From an uncultured Alphaproteobacteria bacterium (GTDB lineage Bacteria > Pseudomonadota > Alphaproteobacteria > VGEJ01), in the NCBI GenBank assembly GCA_913041535.1, contig CAJWJK010000003.1, forward strand, positions 1 through 64,000: a DNA stretch of 64,000 nucleotides, in the 5' to 3' direction. Below the pieces are notes generated by a model. That model searched no databases, had not been told where the DNA came from, and saw only the letters and a program-made list of their open reading frames with translations. The position numbers and the translations under genes were made by a program. Shown one piece after another: positions 1-8,416 of this stretch; the stretch's first letter is position 1, and every line of letters begins with the position of its first letter.

Positions 1-742
1 CCTCTGTTGATGGTGTAATCCACTCTAGTGGACCCACGCGACTTTGGTAGCACACAGTCCAGCGTACTGACGGGCCATAGCGCTTCACAAACTGTTTGGC
101 GATAGAACTTGCCGTAAGCTCTACTTGCCATTTGTACGGATCACCACGCTCAACAATACGTTTGGGTAATCCATGCGCCGAAAAAAGAATTCTACACGGC
201 TTTTTTATCGTCGAGAAAACACTATCGATAAGTTGCACATGAGCCTTAATAAATCCCGATAGACTAGGATAACAGCAAATCATGTGACAACTAGTCTCCA
301 GATCAACAGCTTTACTGGCTTTTTGCCATGCTGTTATAGAGGAACCGGTTGTGGTCGTTGAATATTGCGGATAGAGAGGCAACAAAATCACTTTGTCTGG
401 GTTCCAGGCCTTTACTGCTCGAGCCACCTCCATGCTTTGAGGATGCCAATACCGCATAGCCACAAAAACCCGAGCAGTTTCACCAAGCTTTTGATACAAC
501 GCATTCGCTTGCTCGTTAGTATTATCTAACAGTGGCGACCTACCCCCAAGATGTTGATAAATCTGTTTGGCTTCTTTAACTCTTTTAGTTGCGATAATTC
601 GTGCAACCACGCTTCTCCACGGCCAAGGGAGACCAATAATCGCTGCATCACTAAACAGATTTACCAGAAAAGGTTTTACTGAAGCTAATTTATCAGGGGC
701 TCCAAGGTTTAATAAAACAACCGCTATACGCATAGCCGCCAT
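1..742 (-). CDS. hemH: Ferrochelatase, 3' part outside the window
   Basis: The last step of protohaem synthesis: insertion of Fe2+ into protoporphyrin IX at the inner membrane. The reverse strand reads MAAMRIAVVLLNLGAPDK from an ATG at 742 (a second ATG at 733 is possible) and stays open for 247 codons to the window edge. The family motif SAHGLP, which carries the metal-binding His, is present, preceded by LPLYPQYSTTTTGS, a ferrochelatase hallmark. The start lies 5 bases after the hemE stop, so the two are almost certainly cotranscribed. Only the N-terminal two thirds or so are visible. Identity is secure; the choice between the two starts is not. Confidence 0.95.
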   Translation of the reverse strand, partial: MAAMRIAVVLLNLGAPDKLASVKPFLVNLFSDAAIIGLPWPWRSVVARIIATKRVKEAKQIYQHLGGRSPLLDNTNEQANALYQKLGETARVFVAMRYWHPQSMEVARAVKAWNPDKVILLPLYPQYSTTTTGSSITAWQKASKAVDLETSCHMICCYPSLSGFIKAHVQLIDSVFSTIKKPCRILFSAHGLPKRIVERGDPYKWQVELTASSIAKQFVKRYGPSVRWTVCYQSRVGPLEWITPSTE

Positions 743-747
743 AACAA

Positions 748-1800
748 TTATCCCATCTCTCTTACGACAGTTACTAACTTTGCAACATTTTCTAGTGGTG
801 TTTCTGGTACTATGCCATGCCCAAGATTAAATATATAAGGCCGCTTTTCAAACGCCAAAAGCAACTCTTTTACCTTCTTTATAAGCCTCTCTCCACCAGC
901 AACTAAAACTTGGGGATCAAGATTTCCCTGAACCACACATCCTTCCGGTATATGCTCAACCGCCCATAGGGGTTCCACGTTTGAATCCAAGCTAATACCA
1001 TCCACCCCTGTCTTCAAAATATAGGGTATTAGCATTTCTGTGTTTCCACGAGGAAAACCAATGATAGGTACATTTGGTACTGCTTCTCGAACTGCTTTGA
1101 TGATCTTTAATGTGGGCGCTATACACCAGCGTTCATATGCATCATTGTTTAAAAGTCCAGCCCAAGAATCAAATATTTGTAAAACATCTGCGCCTGCCTT
1201 GGCTTGGGCAATGAGATAACGTGATGTCACTTCTACAAGCCGATTTATTAGGAGTTTAAGATCATTTGGCCGATGCTCAACCCACTCTAAAGCTCTACTA
1301 AAGTCAGTTTTACCATGCCCCTGAATCATATAGGCGGCTACTGTCCAAACGCCACCAGCAAAACCTATCAAAGTCTGTCGAGAATCTAACGATAATCTTA
1401 GATTCTGTACGGTTTTTATCACATTACTTAAGCGCTGATCCGCATTGAAATCATATAAACCATCAATATCAGATCGATTATTTAGAGGTTGTAATACTGG
1501 ACCTTTAGTCTCTTGAAATACAACCTTCTGTCCCATGGCTTCAGGTATTAACAATATATCTGCAAACAGTATGGCTGCATCAAAATTAAACCTTTCTAGC
1601 GGTTGAAGACTGGCTTTAACAGCTAGTTCCGGAGAGTGACAAAAATCAATGAAGGTCTTCGCCTGCTGTCGTAAATCACGGTATTCTGGAAGATACCGAC
1701 CGGCTTGTCTCATTAACCATATTGGTGGTGGACGAGACACGTTATTCTGAAATACTGAAAGTATGGGTTGAGAATTCGTTTTAGGTTGTTGCTTGATCAT
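748..1800 (-). CDS. hemE: Uroporphyrinogen decarboxylase
   Basis: Cytosolic enzyme that removes four carboxyl groups from uroporphyrinogen III to give coproporphyrinogen III in haem synthesis. The 350-residue length is usual. The N-terminal signature PPIWLMRQAGRYLPEYR lies at about residues 25-41, and the FADILLIPEAMG segment near residue 80 carries the catalytic Asp. A GFAGGVWT loop and a C-terminal NLGHGIVPETP motif complete the family pattern. It leads the hemE-hemH pair, transcribed away from the origin-like gap 1801-2199, the same adjacency seen at the Caulobacter origin. Confidence 0.97.
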   Translation of the reverse strand: MIKQQPKTNSQPILSVFQNNVSRPPPIWLMRQAGRYLPEYRDLRQQAKTFIDFCHSPELAVKASLQPLERFNFDAAILFADILLIPEAMGQKVVFQETKGPVLQPLNNRSDIDGLYDFNADQRLSNVIKTVQNLRLSLDSRQTLIGFAGGVWTVAAYMIQGHGKTDFSRALEWVEHRPNDLKLLINRLVEVTSRYLIAQAKAGADVLQIFDSWAGLLNNDAYERWCIAPTLKIIKAVREAVPNVPIIGFPRGNTEMLIPYILKTGVDGISLDSNVEPLWAVEHIPEGCVVQGNLDPQVLVAGGERLIKKVKELLLAFEKRPYIFNLGHGIVPETPLENVAKLVTVVREMG

Positions 1801-1818
1801 GTCGGTTTATACAACAGT

Positions 1819-1851
1819 ATTATAATAGATTTATAAGATAGTAGATGTAAA
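1819..1851 (-). promoter_or_regulatory. Possible hemE promoter
   Basis: On the minus strand TATAAT (1824 to 1819) lies about 18 bases before the hemE ATG, with TTTACA (1851 to 1846) upstream. The gap is 21 bases to TATAAT, or 18 to the overlapping TATTAT. The match is by eye in an AT-rich stretch, so chance is a real possibility. If real, it would start transcription inside the origin-like region. Confidence 0.3.
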
Positions 1852-1859
1852 TGTAGTCA

Positions 1860-1887
1860 GATTATTGGTGATGGATTATTGGTAATG
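1860..1887. repeat. Tandem 14-bp repeat in the origin-like region
   Basis: Two adjacent 14-mers, GATTATTGGTGATG (1860-1873) and GATTATTGGTAATG (1874-1887), differ at one base. They are AT-rich and lie on the hemE side of the DnaA boxes, the kind of position where origin-unwinding repeats or DnaA-trio elements occur. That role is inferred. Confidence 0.6.
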
Positions 1888-1931
1888 AACAGTTTTTCAA
1901 ACCTGGGGACGAATTTATGGATAGCGGTGTA

Positions 1932-2136
1932 AGTGGGATAAATAAGGATTAATTTTTAATACCAACGTTTTGTGTTAAGGGGATTAGGTTTATAACTGGA
2001 GATAAAAAGAAAAGTAAAACGAGATATCCCCAACGATTTTAATACGAGTTAGGTTTATCCAGATGGAGTATCACTGTGGATAAAAAGCGGTGTTTGGGTA
2101 TATCTAGCATAAGAATGAACACGTAGTGGGATAAAT
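1932..2136. repeat. Dispersed 12-bp repeat AGTGGGATAAAT (two copies)
   Basis: AGTGGGATAAAT occurs exactly at 1932-1943 and 2125-2136, in the same orientation, flanking the DnaA boxes. The reverse complement begins ATTTATCCC and shares the TTATCC core of a DnaA box but not its last three bases. These may be weak lineage-specific initiator sites; function is inferred from location. Confidence 0.5.
2055..2083. promoter_or_regulatory. Pair of DnaA boxes
   Basis: TTATCCAGA reads on the plus strand at 2055-2063 (one mismatch to TTATCCACA). The perfect consensus TTATCCACA reads on the minus strand at 2083-2075. They face each other across 11 bases. DnaA binding is the established role of this sequence; use as an origin here is inferred from context. 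Confidence 0.65.
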
Positions 2137-2199
2137 GACGATTTATACCTTTGATTTATTAATAGGCGCAGCTTTGTTTGCTCAGCGAATAGGGTCGAA

Positions 2200-3021
2200 A
2201 TGACTACATATCATTTACATTTAGTGTCTGATGCGACCGGCGAAACTCTACAGATGTTAGCAAAAGCAGCGATGGTCCAATTTGAGAATATTGATGTTAT
2301 GGAGCATGAGTGGCCCCTGGTGCGAAGAGAAGCTCAAGTGAATAATTTAATAGAAGGTATAAAGAAAAACCCAGGTTTGGTTCTATGTACATTCGCAGAT
2401 CAGAGGTTGCGTGATGTTGTAGAGGTCGCTTGTCGCGATATGGCAGTACCATGCCTAGCAATATTAGATCCGATTCTAGCTGCTATGGCGAACTATTTTC
2501 ACGCGGACATCCAAGAGTTACCTGGGCAGCAACATGTGATGAATGCAGAGTATTTTGGCCGAATTGAGGCCATGGGTTTTTGTTTGGCACATGATGATGG
2601 ACAAATGTTACAGGATTTAGATACAGCTGATGTCGTACTTGTAGGCGTTTCTCGCACTTCGAAAACTCCAACATGTATGTACTTAGCTAACCGTGGCTTA
2701 AGGGTGGCGAACGTGCCCTTTGTTTCCCAAATACCGATTCCAGCGGAATTATTGAACCTTAAAAACCCGATGGTGATCGGTTTAACCACTAGTGTTGATC
2801 GTTTGTTACATATAAGAAAAACGCGTTTGATCGCGCTTAATCAAAATGAAAAAACCAATTATGTTGATGAAGAGTTTGTGAAGGAGGAAGTAACTGCGGC
2901 TAGAAGATTGTATGAGAAACTTGGGTGGCCGATTATTGATGTTTCTCGGCGCTCGATAGAAGAAACATCGGCAGAGATTATGAATCTTTATCATAAACGT
3001 ATAAAACCAGATGTTGCGTAA
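2200..3021 (+). CDS. ppsR: Pyruvate, water dikinase regulatory protein (DUF299)
   Basis: Bifunctional ADP-dependent kinase and Pi-dependent pyrophosphorylase that controls PEP synthase (or pyruvate phosphate dikinase) by phosphorylating a threonine. The 273-residue length is normal. The N-terminal HLVSDATGETL motif lies at residues 7-17 and the P-loop-like GVSRTSKTPT at 149-158, both family hallmarks. It is the first gene of a plus-strand run with aroE, coaE and dnaQ, pointing away from the candidate origin. In many alphaproteobacteria a maf gene follows ppsR; here aroE starts 6 bases later and maf is absent. I infer PEP synthase rather than PPDK only from the broad family name. Confidence 0.93.
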   Translation: MTTYHLHLVSDATGETLQMLAKAAMVQFENIDVMEHEWPLVRREAQVNNLIEGIKKNPGLVLCTFADQRLRDVVEVACRDMAVPCLAILDPILAAMANYFHADIQELPGQQHVMNAEYFGRIEAMGFCLAHDDGQMLQDLDTADVVLVGVSRTSKTPTCMYLANRGLRVANVPFVSQIPIPAELLNLKNPMVIGLTTSVDRLLHIRKTRLIALNQNEKTNYVDEEFVKEEVTAARRLYEKLGWPIIDVSRRSIEETSAEIMNLYHKRIKPDVA

Positions 3022-3026
3022 ATAAT

Positions 3027-3887
3027 ATGGAAATTAGTGGGAGTTGTGCAGTAGCGGGGATTATTGGTTGGCCAATTGAGCATACCCGTTCACCACGTGT
3101 ACATAATTATTGGCTGAATCAATATGGATTAGATGGGGTGTATGTTCCGTTATCGGTGGAGCCAAGATATCTAGAAAAAGTGATTCCTAGTCTAACTCAA
3201 TGCGGATTTGTGGGAATGAACGTTACTATACCGCACAAAGAGAACGTTCTTGATATCGTGGACATAGTTGATCCGATTGCGCAGCGTATTGGTGCTATAA
3301 ACACAATAGTGGTGCAGCCCGACAAGTCTCTTGTTGGTAGAAACACAGATGTAGAAGGTTTTATCACGAATCTTTATGATAAAATACCAGACTGGAATGC
3401 TGCTTCGGGTCCAGCGGTGTTGTTCGGTGCTGGTGGGGCCGCAAAAGCAGCGGCAGTAGCCCTTATAGACGAGGGGGTTCCCGAGCTTAGGGTTGTGAAT
3501 CGTAGTGAGGACAAAGCCCAAAAACTGCGGGAATCACTAAACGGAAATATTGTGATTTTATCTTGGAATCAGAGAGAAAAAGCCCTTGTTGATGCAAAGA
3601 TAGTGGTAAACGCTACCAGTCTTGGTATGGACGGCTGGCCTGCTTTGGATGTAAATCTGGGCAGGTTATCAAGTGCTGCAATTATATACGATATTGTCTA
3701 TGTGCCACTAGAAACTCCATTGGTGATACAGGCGCGAACTAATAACCTACGCGTTGTTGATGGGTTAGGCATGTTACTGTATCAAGCTTGTAGTGGTTTC
3801 GAATCTTGGTTTGGTGTAAAACCGGAAGTAACAGAAACTCTTCGAGCACACGTTCTCGCTGATCTAAAAACGCCAAAACAAAAATGA
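3027..3887 (+). CDS. aroE: Shikimate dehydrogenase (NADP+)
   Basis: Reduces 3-dehydroshikimate to shikimate in aromatic amino acid synthesis. In the 286 residues the substrate-binding part shows GWPIEHTRSPRVHN (14-27) and NVTIPHK with the catalytic Lys at 71. NTDVEGF near residue 106 carries the catalytic Asp, and FGAGGAAKAA near 133 is the dinucleotide-binding loop. ATG is 6 bases after the ppsR stop, and the gene end overlaps coaE by ATGA, so translation is probably coupled. Confidence 0.96.
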   Translation: MEISGSCAVAGIIGWPIEHTRSPRVHNYWLNQYGLDGVYVPLSVEPRYLEKVIPSLTQCGFVGMNVTIPHKENVLDIVDIVDPIAQRIGAINTIVVQPDKSLVGRNTDVEGFITNLYDKIPDWNAASGPAVLFGAGGAAKAAAVALIDEGVPELRVVNRSEDKAQKLRESLNGNIVILSWNQREKALVDAKIVVNATSLGMDGWPALDVNLGRLSSAAIIYDIVYVPLETPLVIQARTNNLRVVDGLGMLLYQACSGFESWFGVKPEVTETLRAHVLADLKTPKQK

Positions 3888-4510
3888 TATTTCTCGGTTT
3901 AACTGGCTCAATTGGTATGGGTAAAACAACCGTTGCAGATGCTTTTGCATCTTGTGGAATACCAACTTTCGAGGCAGATGCCGTAACGCACGATTTGTTG
4001 GGGCCTAACGGTGCGGCTTTGCCGATAGTTATGCGTGTCTTTCCTGAAGTAGTAAGTAATGGCCTGGTTGATCGCACCAAATTGGGAGATGTAGTGTTTA
4101 GAGATGCTGGTGCTTTACAGAAGTTAGAAGCAATCATCCATCCACTTGTCAGTGATCAAGAACGGGTTTTCAGGGATCAAGTAGTTGCGGATGGTTGTTG
4201 GCTGGCTGTATTTGATATTCCTTTGCTATTTGAAACTGGAGCAAGTCATCGTTTCGATTATATTGCTGTCGTAAGTGCACCAGTATCGATTCAGAGGGCT
4301 CGTGTATTGAAACGGGCTGGTATGACGGAGGAAAAGTTTGAGGCCATCATGGCGCGGCAAGTGCCTGATCAGGTAAAGCGTTGTAAGGCCGATTTTATTA
4401 TAGACACAGGTTCTGGGAAAAGGCGTACTTTCCAACATATACAGAGAATCATCGAAGACCTACGGGTATCAGGGAATTCTAGGCAAAGCGAAGGTGGTAA
4501 ACGTGCGTGA
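3884..4510 (+). CDS. coaE: Dephospho-CoA kinase
   Basis: Phosphorylates dephospho-CoA to complete coenzyme A synthesis. The P-loop GLTGSIGMGKTT spans residues 5-16, followed by FEADAVTHDLL, where the family has its substrate-contacting Asp. PLLFETG near residue 111 is also typical. Length 208 is usual. It overlaps aroE by 4 bases and the next gene dnaQ by 17 bases (8 if dnaQ starts at 4503), so the run is one operon. Confidence 0.95.
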   Translation: MIFLGLTGSIGMGKTTVADAFASCGIPTFEADAVTHDLLGPNGAALPIVMRVFPEVVSNGLVDRTKLGDVVFRDAGALQKLEAIIHPLVSDQERVFRDQVVADGCWLAVFDIPLLFETGASHRFDYIAVVSAPVSIQRARVLKRAGMTEEKFEAIMARQVPDQVKRCKADFIIDTGSGKRRTFQHIQRIIEDLRVSGNSRQSEGGKRA

Positions 4511-5162
4511 AATTGTAATAGATACTGAGACCACGGGTCTTGATCCAGCGACAGGCCATCGAATTGTTGAAGTTGGGTGTGTCGAGCTTGATAATCATGT
4601 ACGTACAGACCGTGTGTTTCAAACCTATCTAAATCCAGAGCGGGAAATACCCCCTGAAGCCTTTGCGATTCATGGCTTAAGTAAAGAGTTTCTTATAGAT
4701 CATCCTAGGTTTGAGGAAGTGGTTGATCCTTTCCTCGACTTTCTTGGTGATTCCACAATAATTGCGCATAACGCAGAATTTGATATTGGGTTTATAAATT
4801 CTGAGCTAGAGAATATTTCTTATCCTACTCTAACAGCTATCGAAGTCATTGACACAGTTAGATTAGCTCGCCAAAAGTTTCCGGGGATGCCAGCGAGTCT
4901 GGATGCCTTGTGTCGCCGTTTTGGCATCGATACGTCTAGTCGAGAGAAACATGGAGCGCTTCTGGATGCTGAACTTTTGGCGGATGTCTATCTTGAATTG
5001 TTAGGCGGAAGACAACCTGCCTTGGAGTTGACAAAAGCGCACCCAACACACGGTATTAACCAAGTTGTAAAGTCACCTCGTCCACATACAGCAAGCGCAT
5101 CAGAGCTTGCTGCACACGCAGCATTTATGTCGGATTTCGACGATCCGTTTTGGCAGAGATAA
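4494..5162 (+). CDS. dnaQ: DNA polymerase III epsilon subunit (proofreading exonuclease)
   Basis: 3'-5' exonuclease partner of the replicative polymerase. ExoI is IDTETTG (residues 9-15), ExoII HNAEFDIGF (about 92-100) and ExoIII HGALLDAELLADVY (about 152-165), so the DEDDh residues are all there. Two GTG codons compete as start: 4494 and 4503. Both lie inside the coaE end, and neither has a clear Shine-Dalgarno sequence. The stop abuts the secB stop on the other strand with no spacer. Confidence 0.93.
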   Translation: MVNVREIVIDTETTGLDPATGHRIVEVGCVELDNHVRTDRVFQTYLNPEREIPPEAFAIHGLSKEFLIDHPRFEEVVDPFLDFLGDSTIIAHNAEFDIGFINSELENISYPTLTAIEVIDTVRLARQKFPGMPASLDALCRRFGIDTSSREKHGALLDAELLADVYLELLGGRQPALELTKAHPTHGINQVVKSPRPHTASASELAAHAAFMSDFDDPFWQR

Positions 5163-5675
5163 CTAACTGTCACTGGTAGTGGAGGAATCGGGCGAGTTCT
5201 CTTTCGCAAGCCGCTGTCGGTACAGGCGAACAAAATCGATTGGATCTATCATTAATGGTGGATAGCCCCCATCACGTGTAGCATCCGCAATAATGCGCCG
5301 AGCAAATGGAAAAAGCATTCTTGGGCACTCGATCATACACACAGGCTGAACTTGATCAGGTGGAATATTAACAAGCGTGAAAAGACCTCCGTATTGGAGT
5401 TCGACCACGAACAACGACTCATCCTGATGGAATGCTGAGGCAGTAATATTGAGACTGCATTCATATCGGGAGTCGCCATTCTGTCTCGCCGACACTTCAA
5501 CATTAACTTTCACTTCAGGCTGGCCGACAGTGAGACTTTCAGGAGCACGAGGGTTTTCAAAGGATAAATCTTGGATGTATTGCGCATTGATGTTAATGGA
5601 CGGTTGGGCTTGTGGTTCAACTGATCCGGCTTCTTCAGTGTTATCAGCCACAGCTTCTTCATTGGTATCAGTCAT
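5163..5675 (-). CDS. secB: Protein-export chaperone SecB
   Basis: Tetrameric cytosolic chaperone that keeps preproteins unfolded and passes them to SecA. After an acidic low-complexity N-terminus of about 28 residues, the body begins INAQYIQDLSFENPRAP, the family opening. CPRMLFPFARRIIADATRDGG lies towards the C-terminus, as in other SecB proteins. The 170-residue length fits. It sits beside dnaQ as in many alphaproteobacterial origin regions. The 109-base gap to fxsA shows no further gene. Confidence 0.95.
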   Translation of the reverse strand: MTDTNEEAVADNTEEAGSVEPQAQPSININAQYIQDLSFENPRAPESLTVGQPEVKVNVEVSARQNGDSRYECSLNITASAFHQDESLFVVELQYGGLFTLVNIPPDQVQPVCMIECPRMLFPFARRIIADATRDGGYPPLMIDPIDFVRLYRQRLAKENSPDSSTTSDS

Positions 5676-5784
5676 ACGAAATCTCCAGCCGCTCTATAAG
5701 TTCTTTACTGTCAGCTAACACGTAAAATAGGATTACTCAACCAGGTCAAGTGAGTGAGTGTTGGGTTTGTTTTGGTAAAAACTA

Positions 5785-6246
5785 TCATTTGTCGTCTGAA
5801 GTCGGAGGATCCTCTACGACATATGTTGCGTCGATGACTGTTGATTTCTCAGAAAAAGAGTTGTTTTGCGAGGCGGACTGACGTTTCCCAGTTTTCATTA
5901 AACGTGCAAGAATTATGTTCCGAAGTATCCAGCGAACAAACGGTAGTAGTAGCGCTACACCAACAGCATCTGTAAAAAACCCGGGGAGAAGCAAAAACCC
6001 GCCACTGACCATTAGAAAAAAACGATCAAGCAGTTCAATGAGAGAGAGCCTTCCTTGGGAAAGGGTTGCTTGTGCTTGTCGGAGCGCGTTGGTTCCTTGC
6101 CAGCGCAAAAGGCCGATGCCACATGCTGCTGATAATAGGACTAAAAACATTGTCCACCAGAAACCAAAGACTGCACCGGTTTGGGTAAACAACGCGATCT
6201 CCACTAGAGGAAGTCCGATTACTATACTTAGAAATATAAATTTCAT
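5785..6246 (-). CDS. fxsA: FxsA family membrane protein
   Basis: Small inner-membrane protein of the FxsA family, whose E. coli member relieves phage T7 exclusion; its normal role is unclear. The start ATG at 6246 gives MKFIFLSIVIGLPLVEIALF, matching the usual N-terminus. A GTG at 6267 would add seven residues. Hydrophobic segments lie at about 2-20, 27-45 and 72-105, the last containing GGFLLLPGFFTDAVG, the best-conserved family motif. The tail is polar and serine-rich. It is divergent from the Tim44-like gene, with a 155-base shared upstream region. Confidence 0.88.
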   Translation of the reverse strand: MKFIFLSIVIGLPLVEIALFTQTGAVFGFWWTMFLVLLSAACGIGLLRWQGTNALRQAQATLSQGRLSLIELLDRFFLMVSGGFLLLPGFFTDAVGVALLLPFVRWILRNIILARLMKTGKRQSASQNNSFSEKSTVIDATYVVEDPPTSDDK

Positions 6247-6401
6247 TTGCAGCACACTACCTAACACTCAATTACTAGGATAATTTAGATACAGCACCGC
6301 TGGACCGTTTGTTCAGTACGGGCTACTGTGGACAAGGACGTAGTGGATTGTAGCTACTTGAGCAGGATAAAAAAACAAATGATCCCTGTCGGATGTGAGT
6401 A

Positions 6402-7124
6402 ATGGAAGGTTTTGGCTTTCTAGACATTATATTTTTTGCGATGGTTGCGGCCTTCATCGTCTTGCGGCTACGGAGCGTGTTAGGAAGGCGAACTGGCCAT
6501 GAGCGCAGATCTAGTGATAGGTCGATGTTCGATGAACGGCAGAACATGGCTGATGATAATGTGATTTCTCTTCCGGAGAGGTCAGGTGCATCACCGAGTT
6601 CCGAAGATGCTACTGAGAACAAGTTTGATATAGAGAGTGATGAAACTATAGAGAGTGCGACAGACGGTAAATCTATAGCCCAGGGTCTTAAAGATATTCG
6701 GCGAGCGGACGCAAGTTTTGATCGCGCGGAATTTCTGGTGGGTGCGAGAGTTGCATATGAAATGGTAGTCACAGCGTTTGCAAAAGGTGATGAAGAATCG
6801 CTTGAACCATTATTGGCAACAGACGTATTCGCTGATTTTTCTGGTGCTATAAGAGATAGAAAAGAGCGAAGAGAGACTCTGGAAACAACACTTGTGGCAA
6901 TCGAATCAGCAGAAATAATTGATGCGGGTATGAGAACGCAATCTGCCGAGGTCACGGTGTCATTTATTAGTGAATTTATTAACGTGACCCGTAACTCTGA
7001 GGGCGAAGTTGTAGCTGGGGACCCACGTGTTGTTGACAAAGTTACGGACATATGGACCTTCGCTCGTGACACGCGCATTAGTGATCCCAATTGGAGACTT
7101 ATTCTGACAAGCAGTTCAAATTAG
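6402..7124 (+). CDS. Tim44/TimA family adaptor protein
   Basis: Begins with one membrane segment (about residues 5-24, with FLDIIFFAMVAAFIVLRL), then a charged low-complexity linker to about residue 90. The C-terminal Tim44-like domain includes FLVGARVAYEMVVTAFAKGD and a DIWTFARD segment near the end. Alphaproteobacterial members resemble the mitochondrial import-motor protein Tim44; their bacterial role is not firmly known. The stop lies just upstream of mltA, as is common in this lineage. Confidence 0.88.
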   Translation: MEGFGFLDIIFFAMVAAFIVLRLRSVLGRRTGHERRSSDRSMFDERQNMADDNVISLPERSGASPSSEDATENKFDIESDETIESATDGKSIAQGLKDIRRADASFDRAEFLVGARVAYEMVVTAFAKGDEESLEPLLATDVFADFSGAIRDRKERRETLETTLVAIESAEIIDAGMRTQSAEVTVSFISEFINVTRNSEGEVVAGDPRVVDKVTDIWTFARDTRISDPNWRLILTSSSN

Positions 7125-7138
7125 GAGGTTGCACGCGT

Positions 7139-8356
7139 TTGCTAATGTTCGCATTAGGTGGCGCGGTGCTGCTGATCATTATTGCTGCTTGCGTATGGTA
7201 TATTACGAGGAATCAACCTCCGATGCCTGATCGCTTGGAGCTGGTTAGTGCGGGCTTTGCCGATTTGGACGGCTGGGCGGACGATCAGCAGTCACTAGCG
7301 TTAGGGGCCTTACAGCGAAGTTGTGAACCTTTACTTAGGCGTGAAGACGCACATTCAATCGGACCAGACGGATTGGGGGGTACCGTCGCGGATTGGCGGG
7401 GAGTTTGTATGGCCGCAAAAAAAGTGATTGGTTCGGACAGCGTAATGGCAAGAAAGTTTTTCGAAACATATTTTCTGCCTTTGCTTGCCACAAATAATGG
7501 AGTTACCACCGGTCTATTTACTGGCTATTACGAGCCTATACTGCATGGCAGTAGGGTTCGTACTGGCGAATACAACGTTCCCATATATGCCAAGCCAGGG
7601 GATTTGGTAACTGTTAATCTAGAATCTTTCAATGTTTCGATGAAGGGCCAGAGACTAGTTGGCCGAGTGATTGAGGGTCGTTTATTACCTTATCTGGACC
7701 GCAAGGAGATTGAATCTGGAGCTTTAGATGGCCGTAACCTTGAGATTGTATGGGTAAACGATGCCATCGATGCTTTTTTTCTTCATATACAAGGGTCGGG
7801 TCGGGTTATTCTGAAAGAAGGGGGTACAGTGAGGATTGGCTATGCTGCTAAAAATGGCCATGAATACTTTTCGATAGGTAAGTGGTTGGTTGCTGAAGAT
7901 GAGCTCTCGTTGGAGACAGTCTCTATGCAAACCATCCGTGAGTGGCTTAGGACTAATCCATCTAGAGCATTAGACGTGATGGCAAAAAATCCGTCATATA
8001 TTTTTTTTAAAAACCTAAATACCGACGGAGTTATCGGCTCTCAGGGTGTACAACTGACAGCTGAAAGGTCATTGGCTGTCGATGTGAATTTTGTTCCTTT
8101 AGGTATTCCGGTGTGGGTCAACACCCAAAGACCGTCGGAGGATCCTAAAAAGACAGATCCTGTTTTTCGTCAACTTTTGGTGACACAAGATACGGGAAGC
8201 GCAATTCGCGGTCCGATAAGAGGCGATGTATTCTGGGGCGATGGAGATATAGCTGAGAAATTGGCAGGTCGGATGAAACATCAAGGTAGCTATTACCTTC
8301 TTCTGCCGATTAAGACGGTGGAACGACTTAAGGACACCGGTAAAATCAAACCTTAG
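7139..8356 (+). CDS. mltA: Membrane-bound lytic murein transglycosylase A
   Basis: Cleaves peptidoglycan glycan strands with formation of 1,6-anhydromuramic acid. An N-terminal membrane segment (FALGGAVLLIIIAACVWYI) is followed by the MltA domain with GLFTGYYEPILHGS. The C-terminal 3D region reads VTQDTGSAIRGPIRGD, with its conserved Asp residues. Start: AGGAGG at 7123-7128 favours TTG 7139 (10-base spacing); ATG 7145 is the alternative. A longer reading from TTG 7091 would overlap the Tim44-like gene by 34 bases and seems less likely. There is no lipobox; anchoring appears to be by the membrane segment. Confidence 0.9.
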   Translation: MLMFALGGAVLLIIIAACVWYITRNQPPMPDRLELVSAGFADLDGWADDQQSLALGALQRSCEPLLRREDAHSIGPDGLGGTVADWRGVCMAAKKVIGSDSVMARKFFETYFLPLLATNNGVTTGLFTGYYEPILHGSRVRTGEYNVPIYAKPGDLVTVNLESFNVSMKGQRLVGRVIEGRLLPYLDRKEIESGALDGRNLEIVWVNDAIDAFFLHIQGSGRVILKEGGTVRIGYAAKNGHEYFSIGKWLVAEDELSLETVSMQTIREWLRTNPSRALDVMAKNPSYIFFKNLNTDGVIGSQGVQLTAERSLAVDVNFVPLGIPVWVNTQRPSEDPKKTDPVFRQLLVTQDTGSAIRGPIRGDVFWGDGDIAEKLAGRMKHQGSYYLLLPIKTVERLKDTGKIKP

Positions 8357-8416
8357 ATTGATCGGCGGTTATGTAGAACAATGCAGTTTCAAAAAAGATG
8401 ATGAGGAGATCTAGCG

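Larger units (their letters stand above)
1801..2199. other. oriC: Candidate chromosomal replication origin (hemE-ppsR gap)
   Basis: This 399-base AT-rich gap has no convincing ORF and separates divergently transcribed genes. It holds one consensus DnaA box on the minus strand (TTATCCACA, 2083 to 2075), a one-mismatch box (TTATCCAGA, 2055-2063), a tandem 14-mer (1860-1887) and a 12-mer AGTGGGATAAAT occurring twice. In Caulobacter and Rickettsia the origin lies beside hemE, which supports the call. A small hand count far to the right (hslU about 42 G to 18 C on the plus strand; five lines in minus-strand genes about 81 G to 71 C) fits the plus strand being leading there. Cumulative GC skew would settle it. 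Confidence 0.6.

Noticed and set aside
567..830. Plus-strand 87-codon frame at the window start
   Set aside because: It is the antisense shadow of hemH/hemE, whose proteins are unmistakable.
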